Part shown: positions 10,719-22,039 of the stretch, piece after piece | Layout: every line of letters begins with the position of its first letter | Position numbering within the stretch: the first letter of the stretch is position 1 | Translations under genes and position numbers: made by a program | The notes under the pieces: generated by a model | What the model was told of the DNA's origin: nothing | The model's database searches: none | The model's input: the letters and a program-made list of their open reading frames with translations, nothing else | Source of the DNA: Xenopus tropicalis | Lineage: Eukaryota; Chordata; Amphibia; Anura; Pipidae | Assembly (NCBI RefSeq): GCF_000004195.4 | Contig: NC_030681.2 | Coordinates: forward strand, 21,778,482-21,842,481 | Direction of reading: 5' to 3' | DNA length: 64,000 nt

Positions 10719-11688
10719 CAGGTATGGGACCTGTTATCCAGAATGCTCGGGACCTGGGGTTTTCTGGATAAGGGATCTTTCCCTAAGTCTGCTAAAAATC
10801 ATTAGGATATTGAATAAACCCAATAGGCTTGTTTTGCCTCCAAAAAGGAGTAATTATATCTTAGTTGGGATCAAGTACAGGTACTGTTTTATTATTACAG
10901 AGAAAAGGAAATCATTTAACCATGAAATAAACCCAATAGGGCTGTTCTGCCCCCAATAAGGGGTAATTATATCTTAGTTGGGATCAAGTACAGGTACTGT
11001 TTTATTATTACAGAGAAAAGGGAATCATTTAACCATTAAATAAACCCAATAGGGCTGTTCTGCCCCAATAAGGGGTAATTATATCTTAGTTGGGATCAAG
11101 TACAGGTACTGTTTTATTATTACAGAGAAAAGGGAATCATTTAACCATTAAATAAACCCAATAGGGCTGTTCTGCCCCAATAAGGGGTAATTATATCTTA
11201 GTTGGGATCAAGTACAGGTACTGTTTTATTATTACAGAGAAAAGGGAATCATTTAACCATTAAATAAACCCAATAGGGCTGTTCTGCCCCCAATAAGGAT
11301 TAATTATATCTTAGTTGGGATCAAGTACAGGTACTGTTTTATTATTACAGAAAAAAGGGAATCATTTAACCATTAAATAAACCCAATAGGATTGTTCTGC
11401 CCCCAATAAGGGGTAATTATATCTTAGTTGGGATCAAGTACAGGTACTGTTTTATTATTACAGAGAAAAGGGGAATCATTTAACCATGAAATAAACACAA
11501 TAGGGTTGCCCCAATAAGGGGTAATTATATCTTAGTTGGGATCAAGTACAGGTACTGTTTTATTATTACAGAGAAAAGGGAATCATTTTTAAAATTAGAA
11601 TTATTTGCTTATAATGGAGTCTATGGGAGATGGCCTTTCCGTAATTCGGAACTTTCCGGATGATGGATTCCTGGATATGGGATCCCAA
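10719..11688. mobile_element. TA-flanked MITE expanded by 113-bp tandem repeats
   Basis: The left end is TA plus CAGGTATGGGACCTGTTATC. The right side still has gtaattcggaactttccgga but stops at gggatcccaaag, so the last few bases of the terminus are lost. The extra length over the 330-bp basic form comes from the internal array. Confidence 0.8.
10812..11585 (+). repeat. 113-bp tandem array, 7 units
   Basis: The word ttagttgggatcaagtac begins at 10861, 10974, 11086, 11198, 11311, 11424 and 11532, a period of 112-113 bp, with one 108-bp unit at the end. Each unit also holds aataaacccaatagggctg and attattacagagaaaaggg. Units are nearly identical to one another. Confidence 0.92.
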
Positions 11689-12600
11689 AGGCTTAGCTCT
11701 AATTAAAATGTTAAAATGCAAGGAAAGGAGTAACCTTAATGGATCAAATTGCTTCTCATTTAAAATAAAAAAAAACTACAGCTATCATCAAAAATGTATG
11801 GAATCATGGGGAACTGATAACAGCTTAGAACAATGAGAGAAGATAAAGTAGCAAACTATCCTCCCATAAGTGCTCTTCAGATCTCAAATGAAAAATCACT
11901 CAGCATGGGACAGATATAAAAGCTCTTAATCAACATGATTCTCTCAAGTCCAAGAAAATGGACGAAAAAGATCGTAGGAAATCAGCCTATTCATTTCTTC
12001 ATCCCTCTGCAAAAAATAGAAATTAAAATAGCATGCAATTTTTGTGTATAAACATTATGGCATGGAAAAAACCTTACAGGAATTTTCCCATACAGGGAGG
12101 GCAATTGGCATAAGTGGAGCTGCCTACAAATCAGCAGAGCAACCAGTTTGACACACTTGTTCCTAATGGCCCAGTTTTAAATTAGCTTCTGACATCATTG
12201 TGTCTGGTGTTATGGGAAAGAAAAATATCTCACATAATAATGCTTACAAAGGCAGAGTATTTAGCGACACATCCACAATTTCTTTTTGTAAAAAAAAAAA
12301 GGACTGGAAAAGGGATTATTTTTGCAAAAAAGTACATTGCAAAATTACATTCTCATCAGTTACCTAAAAAAATTACAGTGCAAAATGAAAAATCCTTTCT
12401 TCATTTTTGCTATACATTATTTTTATCATACATTATTTCTTTTTATGCTCTTTCCTTTATACCACATCTTACTCTCTGTATCCTATTCCTCTCCTCACCT
12501 TTTTTTCTGCATACCAATTAGTTTGCACTTATCACTACCCATCTCTGGGTCCAGTTCTATTTTTGTTATCCCTTGACATTATGCTTTGTTACAGGCTGTT
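11689..12600. other. about 900 bp, apparently single copy
   Basis: No element ends and no gene. The 11900-12200 part is of mixed composition and might be conserved non-coding DNA. The C/T-rich 12400-12560 segment only yields low-complexity ORFs. Confidence 0.3.
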
Positions 12601-12893
12601 TTAAAAGGAGAAGGAAAGGTAAAAACTAAGTAAGCTTTATCAGAAAGGTCTATGTAACTACAGCCATAAGCACTTACAGAGAGTCCTCTATCAAAACAGG
12701 ATTTCTTGTTTCCTTTCTTGGGAACATGTTCTTCTGTATCAGACTTCCTCTCTTTTAGGGCTCCTTCAGGTTTGGGCCTTAAATCTGCTCAGTTCTCTCC
12801 CTCTCCCCCTCCCTTCTCCTGGACCTCCCTCCCATAAGAACTCACTTCCCCCACCCTTAGGAATGTGTGATCTGTGCTTCCAAAGGCTATAAC

Positions 12894-13363
12894 TAGTGAT
12901 GGGCGAAATGTTTCGCCAGGCAAGGATTTGCAGCGAATTTCCGCATTTCACCATTGGCGGATTGTTTTGCAAAATGGATAAAAAAATTAGCCGCAGAAAA
13001 ATTTGCCACGTGTCCCAAAATTGTCGACAAAAGAATAGCAGCGGGCATCAAAAGAATAGCCACGGGTGACAAAAGAATAGCCGCGGGCAACAAAAGAATA
13101 GCCACGGGCGACAAAAGAATAGCTGCGTGACAAAAGAATAGCCACGGGTGACAAAAGAATAGCCGCGGGCATCAAAAGAATAGCCGCAGGCGACAAAAGA
13201 ATAGCCGCGGGCGACAAAAGAATAGCCGTGGGCGACAAAAGAATAGCCGCAGGCGACAAAAGAATAGCCGCGGGCAACAAATTTTTTTTAACATTTCGCG
13301 AATCTTTTGAAAGCTTCGCGAATTTTTCGCCAAAGTGAAATGGGACAGATTCACTCATCACTA
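12894..13363 (-). mobile_element. hAT-type MITE with perfect 8-bp TSD, nested in T2
   Basis: It starts TAGTGATGGGCGAAATG and ends gattcactcatcacta. The flanks gctataac (12886-12893) and gctataac (13364-13371) are identical. The perfect TSD makes this the best proof in the window that the family is hAT-like. It inserted after the T2 copy it sits in. Confidence 0.93.
13026..13279 (-). repeat. 21-bp tandem repeat, about 12 units
   Basis: Units of gacaaaagaatagccgcggg plus one base repeat 12 times; one unit is 19 bp. Because 21 is a multiple of three, the minus strand reads as a heptad repeat (AILLSPA). It switches frame to YSFVARG at the short unit. This explains the 124-, 73- and 60-residue ORFs, which are not genes. 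Confidence 0.9.
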
Positions 13364-13502
13364 GCTATAACCACAGCAGGAAGCTACCAAGACCAAGCTA
13401 AAATGTCAGCTGCTAACAGAGGGAGGTTATTTTCTGCTGTATAAATATAGCGTGGCACTAATGTGGCAAATCTAAGCCAAAATGACTTTCCTTCTCCTTT
13501 AA

Positions 13503-13976
13503 AATAATTACAAGAGATTTCCACCGTTTCCCAAATGTTTTGCTGTTTGGAACATTTGCAAATGTTGTTATCTTATGCTGTTAACAAACAAAAAAGTAAA
13601 GCAGGAACATAAAGGTGCAGGAGTTTTGTGGTTGTAGACTATTATAGAGATTTTTTTTTGTTAGTTTTTAATGCAGATACCTACAGATATTGAGTTTGTT
13701 ACTAAATAGCATATTGTCATGGGATCATGTTTCAAATTATGTTTATTAAATTTTCAAAATTCACAAGGTGTTTGTATAGCAGAATATCAACATGGACATT
13801 AATACAATTTAATACAATATTCCAAAAGCAAACAGATTAGAATGCGCATTTCCTTTCAAAACACACAAAGGACAATTCAGACTGAGACACAACATGATGT
13901 CAATGGCTACAACCTCACATACCAAAAAAAATAATGATGTTAAATGGAATGTTTTATGAATCTATATACCGTATAT
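13503..13976. other. no feature recognised
   Basis: AT-rich, with tttattaaattttcaaaatt near 13742. No gene. Confidence 0.3.
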
Positions 13977-13978
13977 AC

Positions 13979-14494
13979 TCGAGTATAAGCCGATCCGAAT
14001 ATAAGCCGAGGTACCTAATTTTACCTAAGAAAACTGGAAAAACTTATTGACTCGAGTATAAGCCTAGGGTGGGAAATGCAGCAGCTACTGCTAAGTTTTA
14101 ACAATCAAAATAAATACCAATAAAATTACATTAATTGAGACATCAGTGGGGTATATGTTTTTCAATATTTATTTCAAAGAAAAACAGTAAACTAGCTCTG
14201 TAAGCGGAGAAGAGGGTCAACAAAAACAATATGAGTACTACCCCATGCTCATTGCACATTGGCAAACTGGCAGCAGACCCAGTCCCGGAGGGATGTAAGG
14301 GGAAATAAGTATTGTTAGTGGGAGCCTAGGCCAGGGCACTGGGGGGTCTGGTTGCGGGTGGCCTAATTTGCACACAATGGAGAGAGTGTTAGTCTAGAGG
14401 GACCCATGGCACCCGACTCGAGTATAAGCCGAGGGTGACATTTTCAGCACATTTTGGGTGCTGAAAAACTAGGCTTATATTCTATTATATACAG
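13979..14494. mobile_element. TA-flanked MITE with CTCGAGTATAAGCC words
   Basis: The left end CCGTATATACTCGAGTATAA follows TA. The right end aggcttatattctattatat then acag is followed by TA. The words actcgagtataagcc recur at 14050 and 14418. This is a widespread vertebrate repeat type; mariner-like insertion is inferred from the TA flanks. Confidence 0.7.
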
Positions 14495-14496
14495 TA

Positions 14497-15202
14497 TACT
14501 AATAGTCTTTCTTTTTCCTGTAAAAATCCTGCAAATCAACAGACCCATTTTTTAGAAAGGTTGTTCTAATTATCTGGTCTCCAGTTCTATATATAATTGC
14601 TTCTTGGAAGCAAAAAGTAAGTCAATATATTATCTAAAGAAGGAGCATTCTCTTTGATCCAATATAAATAAACTGACTTATGAGAATCAGCCATAGTTAA
14701 ATGAAGGAGTTTTCTTACTTCTGTAGAAATAAAATGGGACTGACTAGCTTTATTCAGTTGTACATTTTAAATCTAAAAAGCAAACCTGATCTACTGATCA
14801 AACATATACACCATTCTGGAATATATTTCATGAAAAATAAATACAAAAAACGATCTTCTTGCTTAAATAACCAAAAGCCAAGAGGAGTTCTAAGGGAACC
14901 AGGTTTTGTAAAGACAAGTTTAAAAACTGTGATTTACTATAGAGATTTGAGCTTTTAAAATGCACACAATATAATATTATAAATATAATATAGGTAAATA
15001 TTTATTTGTTTTAGAGTTTTTTTAAAATTAATATAATTTATTATAATATAATATGTTATAATAAATATTATTTTTTTATATTGCGCCATCTTGACATAAC
15101 AGTTTACATCTACAGACAAACATTTCACTAGACTAGATGCACAGTTACAATTGCATATTGTTAGGAGACACGGGAAGAGGGCCCTTCTTGTGAGAGTGTA
15201 TG
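14497..15202. other. about 700 bp without recognised features
   Basis: Strongly AT-rich, with a palindromic AT segment near 14970-15075. The 85-residue plus ORF at 14701-14958 has no recognisable domain. Confidence 0.3.
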
Positions 15203-15459
15203 ATTGAATGAGTGAATTATTTCGACAGGAATGGATTTGCAGCGAATTTCCGCATTTCGCCATTGGGGAATTGATTCGCATAACTTCAGTGAAAATTTGC
15301 AGCGGAAAAATTCGACGCACTTCAAATTGGGCACAGGTGCATCAAAAAAAGGGGGCGGTCATGTAAACAAAGTGCGGGCAACAAAAAAATATTGCGATAA
15401 ATGTGTTTTTTGCGAATTTTCTTGCCGTTTTGCAAATTTTACAGATTCGCTCATCACTA
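15203..15459 (-). mobile_element. hAT-type MITE
   Basis: Worn left end (ttgaatgagtgaattatttc) and good right end gattcgctcatcacta. The interior has the usual gcgaatttccgcatttcgcc motif. No TSD is visible. The 205-residue ORF at 15231-15848 runs through this element, the spacer and the next hAT copy, and is not a gene. Confidence 0.65.
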
Positions 15460-15619
15460 CTCCCCAACATTTATTTAGTACATTTTTGTGCATCCAGTTG
15501 AATTTATCTGGGGGTGAAACACCGGTCTTACAGTATTTTCCTATATACTGTATCTTCATTTTAGAGAAGAATTTTAAGATTTGGTGGTTGCCCAAAATAT
15601 CTAAGGCAAGGCTTAACTT

Positions 15620-15808
15620 TAGTGATGAACGAATTCGTCCCATTTCGCTTCACCATAATATTTGCCAAACGCATTTGTCGCGCTATTTTTTTTTGATGCT
15701 CAACAAATTTTCCCATAGTGAATTTTCACAGAACTTTTGCAAAACAATTCGCCAATGGCGTAATGCAGAAACTCGCTGCAAATCCAGGCCTGGCAAAACA
15801 TTTCAAAG
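15620..15808 (+). mobile_element. hAT-type MITE, right end worn
   Basis: It starts TAGTGATGAACGAATTCGTCC and ends near ggcctggcaaaacatttc. The final CATCACTA is missing. Confidence 0.6.
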
Positions 15809-15911
15809 TTTGTTACACATTTTTGCAAATTTGATGCCCATGTCCTGACTGGTTCCATGCAGAAAGGTCTTTAAGTAGAAGATGTAGATCCTTGGATTAG
15901 GCTATGGCTTC

Positions 15912-16166
15912 CCTTCCCTGATAGAAAGAGGTGAGTTTCGCAAAACGGCTAAAAATTTATGAAACACCGGAAATGACACACATACAAATTTTTTTTTGGA
16001 TGCATGTTATTTTTGTTGCAGCGAACGACAATTTTTTTTCCATGCGAACGACAACTTTTTGTCACATGGCAAAAAAAAAAAAATGTTTCGTGCAAAAATC
16101 TGCCAATGGCGAAGCGTAGAAATTCGCAGCGAATCCATGCCTGCCGAAAAATTTGGCCCATCGCTA
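15912..16166 (+). mobile_element. hAT-type MITE, left end worn
   Basis: The right end ccgaaaaatttggcccatcg then cta is recognisable. The left end is degenerate (gagtttcgcaaaacgg). Five short ORFs on both strands translate its poly-T/CpG interior. Confidence 0.6.
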
Positions 16167-16216
16167 TTCATTGCCGTTATAACACAACAGACTTGCCAAA
16201 GTGTAACAGATAAATT

Positions 16217-16442
16217 TTAAAAAAATTAGCAAATCTTTCAAAAGATTAGTGAAAATGTTGCTCCATTTTTTTCACACGTGACAATTTTTTTTTGACGTGG
16301 TTGACAATTTTTTGTTCATTTAAATTTTTGCTATTATTTCCTCAGCGTATATTGTTACCCATTTCGCTAAACAATCCACCAATGGCAAAATATGGAAATT
16401 CGCCACAAATCCATGCCTTACAAATTATTTCTCCCATCACTA
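16217..16442 (+). mobile_element. hAT-type MITE, left-truncated
   Basis: Ends caaattatttctcccatcac then ta. The interior has aaatctttcaaaagattagtg and gcgaaac-type words of the family. Confidence 0.6.
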
Positions 16443-16837
16443 ATAATTACTGTATTATACATCTGATCACGAGGTTACTGGTGCAAAATGAACCTTAGTA
16501 CTTTCTTCAGATTAGAATCCATCTCTCCATCAGGACAAATGCACAAACCAAAATTGATCTATTTTGTGAAAAGACAGAGTAACACACTCTAAAGTTTTGA
16601 CAGCTTTCATCAGGCGAGCCTCAAGAAACAAATGCCTTAGGGAATGTGTACAAACTGTTTCGGTTAAATTGCCTTTGCATGGACTATAAAAATGTAACAC
16701 ATTTCAAACAATGGAGCAGAATAGGGAAAAATGAACAACATCCAACATGAACAAAAAGTTAAAAAAAAAAAAAAAAGGGACTTATTCCTGAAATAGTGGC
16801 TAAGGTTCCATACCTACATGTACTATAACTGCAGTTT
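16443..16837. other. no feature recognised
   Basis: AT-rich with an A-run near 16759. No gene. Confidence 0.3.
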
Positions 16838-17087
16838 GGATTTACAATTCGCGTCTCGTGTTTTTGTAACGCGTGTCTTTTTTTGATGCGACTGCGCCTA
16901 TTTTGACGCGACCATGTCCAATTTTATGCAACTGCGCCCAATTTGACGCTATTGCGATAATTATTTTGATGCACTTTGTATTTTTCTGCGCTAATTTTTT
17001 GCTGTATTTTGCGAAACAATTCGTCAATGCCGAAAGGCGGAAATTTGCTGCAAATCCATGCCTGGTGAAAACATTCACTTATCACTA
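16838..17087 (+). mobile_element. hAT-type MITE, left end worn
   Basis: Ends gaaaacattcacttatcact then a. The interior alternates 'cgactgcgccca' words with T-runs. The 78- and 71-residue ORFs are repeat translations. Confidence 0.6.
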
Positions 17088-17374
17088 GTTGTCAATTTTC
17101 AAATTTATATAATTTTTTTTCTACTTCAATTAACCTCAAATGTCAAAAAAAGGTTCCCTTATTTTTATTTTTTAATAAAAATCTGAATAAAAAACACAAT
17201 TGATTAAAACTGTAAAAAAAACTAGAATACCCGAATTTTTGTAATTCTTGCATGATTTTTAAAAAACTCAAATTGACTAAATAGTTTAGAATAGACATTA
17301 ACTATTAGCCATTTACTGTAACATGACCTCCTAGCTTTTAGATGGCAAATTTTTCACATTTTTTACTTAATAAG

Positions 17375-17783
17375 TAATGATGAGCAAATCTGTCCTGTTT
17401 CGTTTCGCCAGAAAATTTGCGAAATGACAATAAATTTGCAAAACGGTGTAAAATCAGCGAAATGCGTTTGTGGCGTGACTTTTTTGATGCCTACGGCTTT
17501 TTTTGTAACGAGCATCTTTTTTTACGTGACTGTGCTTATTATATGACCACACCTTATTTAACGTGACCACACCTATTTTGATGAGACTGCGCCCAATTTG
17601 ATGCAATGCCTATTTTGTTGTACGTGTCAAAAAAATGCTGCGTGTAACAAATTTTTGAAACACGTGACAATTTTTTTTGACACACCTGAGTTGAAACATT
17701 GAGTTTTGCTGATTTTTCGCTGTTTTGTGAATTTTCAGCAAATTTTACAGCAAAGTCAAACGTGACAGATTCGCTCATCTCTA
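17375..17783. mobile_element. hAT-type MITE with the same end on both sides
   Basis: The left end taatgatgagcaaatctgtc and the right end (minus strand) both carry the CTGTC-type terminus. All other complete copies have one end of each type. This looks like a recombinant or foldback copy. No TSD is visible. Confidence 0.6.
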
Positions 17784-19011
17784 CACAGATGGAGTCTTTA
17801 TAAAGTAAGAGATTACACAGCTGCCAATGTTTAATAAAGGGGGCTTTATGTGTTCCTTTAGTAGACGTTAACATTAGCTACCAAACAAGTGTATTTATTT
17901 CTAATTTTGCGACTAGTGGTAGGTTATAGTCATAGATAAAATGAATACTGTCTGGTTATAGAATCTTTAACCCAGCCCCTTGTAGATACTTCTTGGCATT
18001 CCAATCACATATTCTGAAGCCCCAATTAGTTTGTTTCATGCTGCCATCAAATTAAATGACAGAGAAAAAGGAGACATGTATAAATCAGCCTATAACAAAA
18101 GAGGGAGAATCACTACATTATCTTTATTACCAAGAAGGCAGAGCTTTACGTTAACTGAATCAAAGGTGTGGAAACCACAATCCGATGTTGGCGCACCTTT
18201 GAGACCTCTGCCTTTTTCCCATTTTATGTAGAGGCTTAAATGTATCCTTATCCCACACATTTTAAAAGAGCCAAATCAAAATAAATATGTATATTCTCTT
18301 GCAGTGATGTACTAGATCTCAACTCAAAGGGTTTTAAACTCTCACGGCCCGTGTTAACAATGAATTAATCAAACAAACATTGACACAAATGTTCCCAGAC
18401 AGTAACATTTTTTTTTTTTTGAAGACTACAGTTGCCCCATGTAGGATTTAAAAGCATTTCAAAGAGAATAACATGAAAGCAGGAAAACACATTTTACAAT
18501 ATGTAGAGCTAGCCACAAGGCCACAGTAAGTGAATGCATTGAAAGAATAGGTAATAGAGTGAACAATTTCATTTTCATGAGCATGGGTGGCATAAGATAT
18601 CATCTGCAATACGAAAGATAAGTGAATGTGCTCCTAACTTATTGTTTTTATTAACCAGAAAAGAACTTCCAAGAAAACGACATATATTATTTGCACTGTT
18701 TTTATGGGTTCTCTTTGCACCTGAGGCATTTATTCACTTCAATAAACCTGTAATAACTCTGATCAATGGCTCTGTTCTACCTTGATCAGTAAACATCTTG
18801 ATCAAAACGCAGCTGACATAAATGCAGAGACCATTTCGGTAAACCTCTGCCAGCTGTGTGATAGTCAACATGTCAAAGTCAGAACTTATAAGGACGGATC
18901 CTGCAAAGTGTGCATATTTGAATCAAATGGTGCTATACAAATCTGGCCAAACTAATCTGGATCTTGTTTGGAGCAAAATGATTCTGTGTTATCTCATAGT
19001 AAGCTTATAAA
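17784..19011. other. about 1.2 kb, apparently single copy
   Basis: No element ends. The composition around 18010-18240 and 18640-18960 is balanced and unlike the repeats around it. A conserved non-coding element is possible, but only a cross-species comparison could show it. No ORF with a recognisable domain. Confidence 0.3.
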
Positions 19012-19488
19012 TAGTGATGAGCGAATCTGTCCCGTGTCGCCTCGCCATAAAATTTGCGAAACAGCAAGAAAATTCGCAAAGCAACGAAAAATAAGCAAAA
19101 CGCATTTGCCACGAAATTTTTGTTCGGCTGCGTCTATTTTTTGTCACCGCGTCCATTTTTTTGTCGCTAGTGTTTTTTTTTACACGACCGCGCCTTTTTT
19201 GATGCTCCTGCGTCCAATTTGATGCACAACAAAAAAAAAATCTGTGTGACTTATTTTTCCACGGCAAATTTTTCCGGAAGTTTATCGAAACAATTCGCCA
19301 ATGGTGAAATGCGAAAATTTGCTGCAAATTATGAATGCTACAAATGAAGTTTTTTGTTTTTTTTTTAAGTGGGGGACATTTTGTCGCCAGGCAAATTTTG
19401 TTGCCCGTTTCGCAAAACAATCTGCCAATCGCGAAATGTGGAAATTCACCGCAAAACCATGCCTGTTGAATTATTCCGCCCATCACTA
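19012..19488 (+). mobile_element. hAT-type MITE, composite
   Basis: Starts TAGTGATGAGCGAATCTGTC and ends ttattccgcccatcacta. At 477 bp it is long because the gcgaaac...aattcgccaatg...atttgctg block occurs twice (about 19262-19330 and 19380-19488). It is probably two right halves in tandem. The 168-, 84- and 62-residue ORFs are repeat translations. Confidence 0.7.
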
Positions 19489-19672
19489 ACTGCAACTAAA
19501 TGCACTGCACATCGGCATGCGTAATTTTTTTATGCTTTTTCTTCCACCGGAACTTAAGTAAAATTGTGCCGCCAAATCTGTCGGGTGGATGGCAAACTTT
19601 TATTTTTACACAGCTTTTAACATCGTTTTTTTAATCAAATTTCATTTTACACAACATAATAAATAGGCCCCC
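19489..19672. other. no feature recognised
   Basis: Short spacer with T-runs. Confidence 0.3.
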
Positions 19673-19760
19673 CAATGTATGGAGATCCAAATGACAGAAA
19701 TATCCCTTATCTGGAAAACCCCTGTCTCCAAGCGTTCTGGATACTAGATCCCATACCTGG
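19673..19760. mobile_element. TA-flanked MITE, end fragment
   Basis: It contains gtatggagatccaaatgaca, ccaagcgttctggatac and agatcccatacctg, the inner and terminal words of the CAGGTATGGGA family. Only one end survives. Confidence 0.65.
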
Positions 19761-20943
19761 CAGAAGATGGGTATAGAAGAAAGTGTACTCCTAGCATTTG
19801 TATTTGTACAAAAATGAATACATCTCTGAGACTCTGAATACTGAACAATACAGCAGAAATAGTACAATTTAGTTATAAATGTTCTTAAAAATAATATAAA
19901 GCTATTTAAAATGTTTCCATAACCTACCGACCAAGATCAACGTGAGCAAGAGCAAGAGCAATCGTTTTCCATTTTACTGCAACATAAAAATATCAACATT
20001 TGCACGTAGTACCTAAACGGAGGAGTGAAACTTCAATTTCAAATTCTAAACTAACAACTATTTTCCATTTATTTTCACAACTTTTCTCCCAGAATGAAAA
20101 GGTGTAGCCTTTGATTTTTAAATTAGTAATGTGCATCAGTAAACTATAAATATGAGATACCTTCTGTCTCTAAGGTCACTAAGCGCCCAAATGATGATTT
20201 GCTGCTTCACGCTGCGTGACTGGAGCCAGGATGCATTTTACCCACAGATCATATACTATGAAGGGAATGGTAGTGAAAACACATAGGTTGCAGTTGACAG
20301 TGCATCACAAAAGCATTTATAGCTTGAATGCCAATCCTAAATCTCTATCTGGCAAAATTCATTTAAATTCCATTGGTCTCGGAAGGCACCTTATAAAATA
20401 TATTTTCGAGCACCTGCTGAAATGTAATGTCTGTTTTTATATTTTGCATTTATGTAGGACCTTCAAAGATTTATTTTCTCAATTACCAATCAAAAGTACT
20501 CATAAAAGTGCACTCAGTGAACCATGAAGGATTAGGTCTGTCTGTGAAGACAGATGCACATACTACACCTTGCACATTAAACAGTTTTATTCGAAACCAT
20601 TCATGTGCCAAATGATGGCTGACAAACTAAACGGCTAATAATGAACTGTTTTGAGATACAGAAAACCTTACATTTCAGTTTAATTAAATAAGAGATCAAT
20701 AAAAACTGCTTTGGGCCTGTTTCTATGAAGTTTAGAACCTAAGATATTTGACTGATAATCAGAATTTTGATTATGAAAACACTATACAATACTTATGATA
20801 TTTTACCCTTTTTTTGGCATGAATAATCCATCAAGCTTTCCTCTAGTTTCTTAATAGTACCTTATGTTCTTTGCTAATAATATACATGCTCCAATGATTT
20901 ATTTCTTAATAAAAAGTATGGACTCTTAGAAAAACGATATTGC

Positions 20944-20974
<31 letters not shown>

Positions 20975-21110
20975 ACGACAGGTAATGTATTTCTGCAGTT
21001 GGTCAATATGAAAAAGAAAATTGTGCTAGTTCAGGCAATGTTGAAATTGTAAATTAAAAAAAAAAAAAAAATTACGCTAATCTTATACAAGGGAAGTAAA
21101 TCATTCTAAG
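19761..21110. other. about 1.3 kb, apparently single copy
   Basis: No element ends. The 20180-20640 part (for example aatgatgatttgctgcttca and ggcaccttataaaatatatt) has balanced composition and is a reasonable conserved-element candidate. T-run at 20944-20966 and A-run near 21056-21070. The 103-residue ORF at 20216-20527 has no recognisable domain. Confidence 0.3.
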
Positions 21111-21334
21111 TAGTGATAAGCGAATCTGTCCCATTTCGCTTTGCCCAAAAAATCGCCAATGTTAAGATTCGCAAAACGGCGAAAATGATACACGATACAC
21201 AAAAAAAATGACGTACGTGATAATTTTTTTTGCTGCACATTATTTTTTAGGGGTGCAGCTATTTTTGTCCCGTGGGTGATAATTTTTTGACACACGCTGA
21301 ATCCATGCCTGGCAAATTATTTCGCTTATCACTA
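21111..21334 (+). mobile_element. hAT-type MITE with aged TSD
   Basis: Starts TAGTGATAAGCGAATCTGTC and ends caaattatttcgcttatcac then ta. The flanks attctaag and attattag match at 6 of 8. Confidence 0.8.
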
Positions 21335-21459
21335 ATTATTAGAAATCACTTGTAATAACATGCCTATAGACTAATAGTGCTCAGTGTTTGCATATGTATT
21401 TATATTGTAGCGTCACCCACTGTGACCTACAGCACTTATATTTGCCTATTTGTGTCTGT

Positions 21460-21715
21460 AAGTTACCCTCCCATATAGATTGTAAGCTCTACGGGGCAGG
21501 GACCTCCATCCTCTTGTGTCTTTGACTCTTAACTTGTTGCAACTGTATTTATCTTGTATTTATCTGTATTTGTTGTTATGCTTTGTATTTATCTATTATT
21601 ATCTTAATAACCCCCTGTTTGTATTAATGTATTCTTCTGTACAGCGCTGCGTACATAAGTAGCACTTTTTAAATAGAGAAATACATACATACATACATAC
21701 ATACATATGTACAGT
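21460..21715 (+). mobile_element. L2-like LINE/SINE 3' end with (ATAC)n tail
   Basis: It has agattgtaagctctacgggg, then cagggacctccatcctcttg, then tgtacagcgctgcgtacata, and ends in a six-unit (ATAC)n microsatellite. This order is that of an L2-type 3' tail common in Xenopus. No coding part is present, so the copy is 5'-truncated. Confidence 0.7.
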
Positions 21716-21781
21716 AGATAACAGTTAGTTTTTCTAAATGGAAACATCAAATAAAACAACTGAATACATTTCTATAAGGTT

Positions 21782-21891
21782 CAGGTATGGGATTTATGAC
21801 CCAGAAACTTGTTATCCAAGCTCTGAATCACAGGAAGGCCGTCTCCCATAGACTCAGTCTATCCGGGTCTGGATAACGGCTCCCATACCTG
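21782..21891. mobile_element. TA-family MITE, internally deleted
   Basis: Starts CAGGTATGGGATTTATGACC and ends ggctcccatacctg; only about 110 bp remain between the two termini. The TA flanks are not preserved. Confidence 0.7.
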
Positions 21892-22039
21892 TGTTGTAAT
21901 TTATTTTTTCAGAGGTTATTTCCTTCTTGAACTGAATATGATGTGTTAAGATAAGAGTGAGAAGGTGGTGGGTACAGAATTCAAAGTGTATAGGTAAATA
22001 ATCTCCATTAATGATAAACTAATTAATTTTAATTATATG

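Larger units (their letters stand above)
12601..13502. mobile_element. T2/Kolobok-type MITE with nested hAT element
   Basis: The ends TTAAAAGGAGAAGGAAAGG and CTTTCCTTCTCCTTTAA are inverted repeats with TTAA at both edges. Removing the hAT insertion at 12894-13363 and one TSD copy leaves about 424 bp, the size expected of a T2 MITE. The same family, truncated, is at 9841. Confidence 0.88.

Noticed and set aside
12987..13361. 124-residue heptad-repeat protein (AILLSPA)
   Set aside because: A 21-bp tandem repeat inside a non-autonomous hAT MITE with an identified TSD; the frame change at a 19-bp unit shows no selection on the protein.
15231..15848. 205-residue plus ORF, the longest in the window
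   Set aside because: It runs through two hAT MITEs and the spacer between them. No domain, and the lysine/phenylalanine runs come from the poly-A/poly-T interior.
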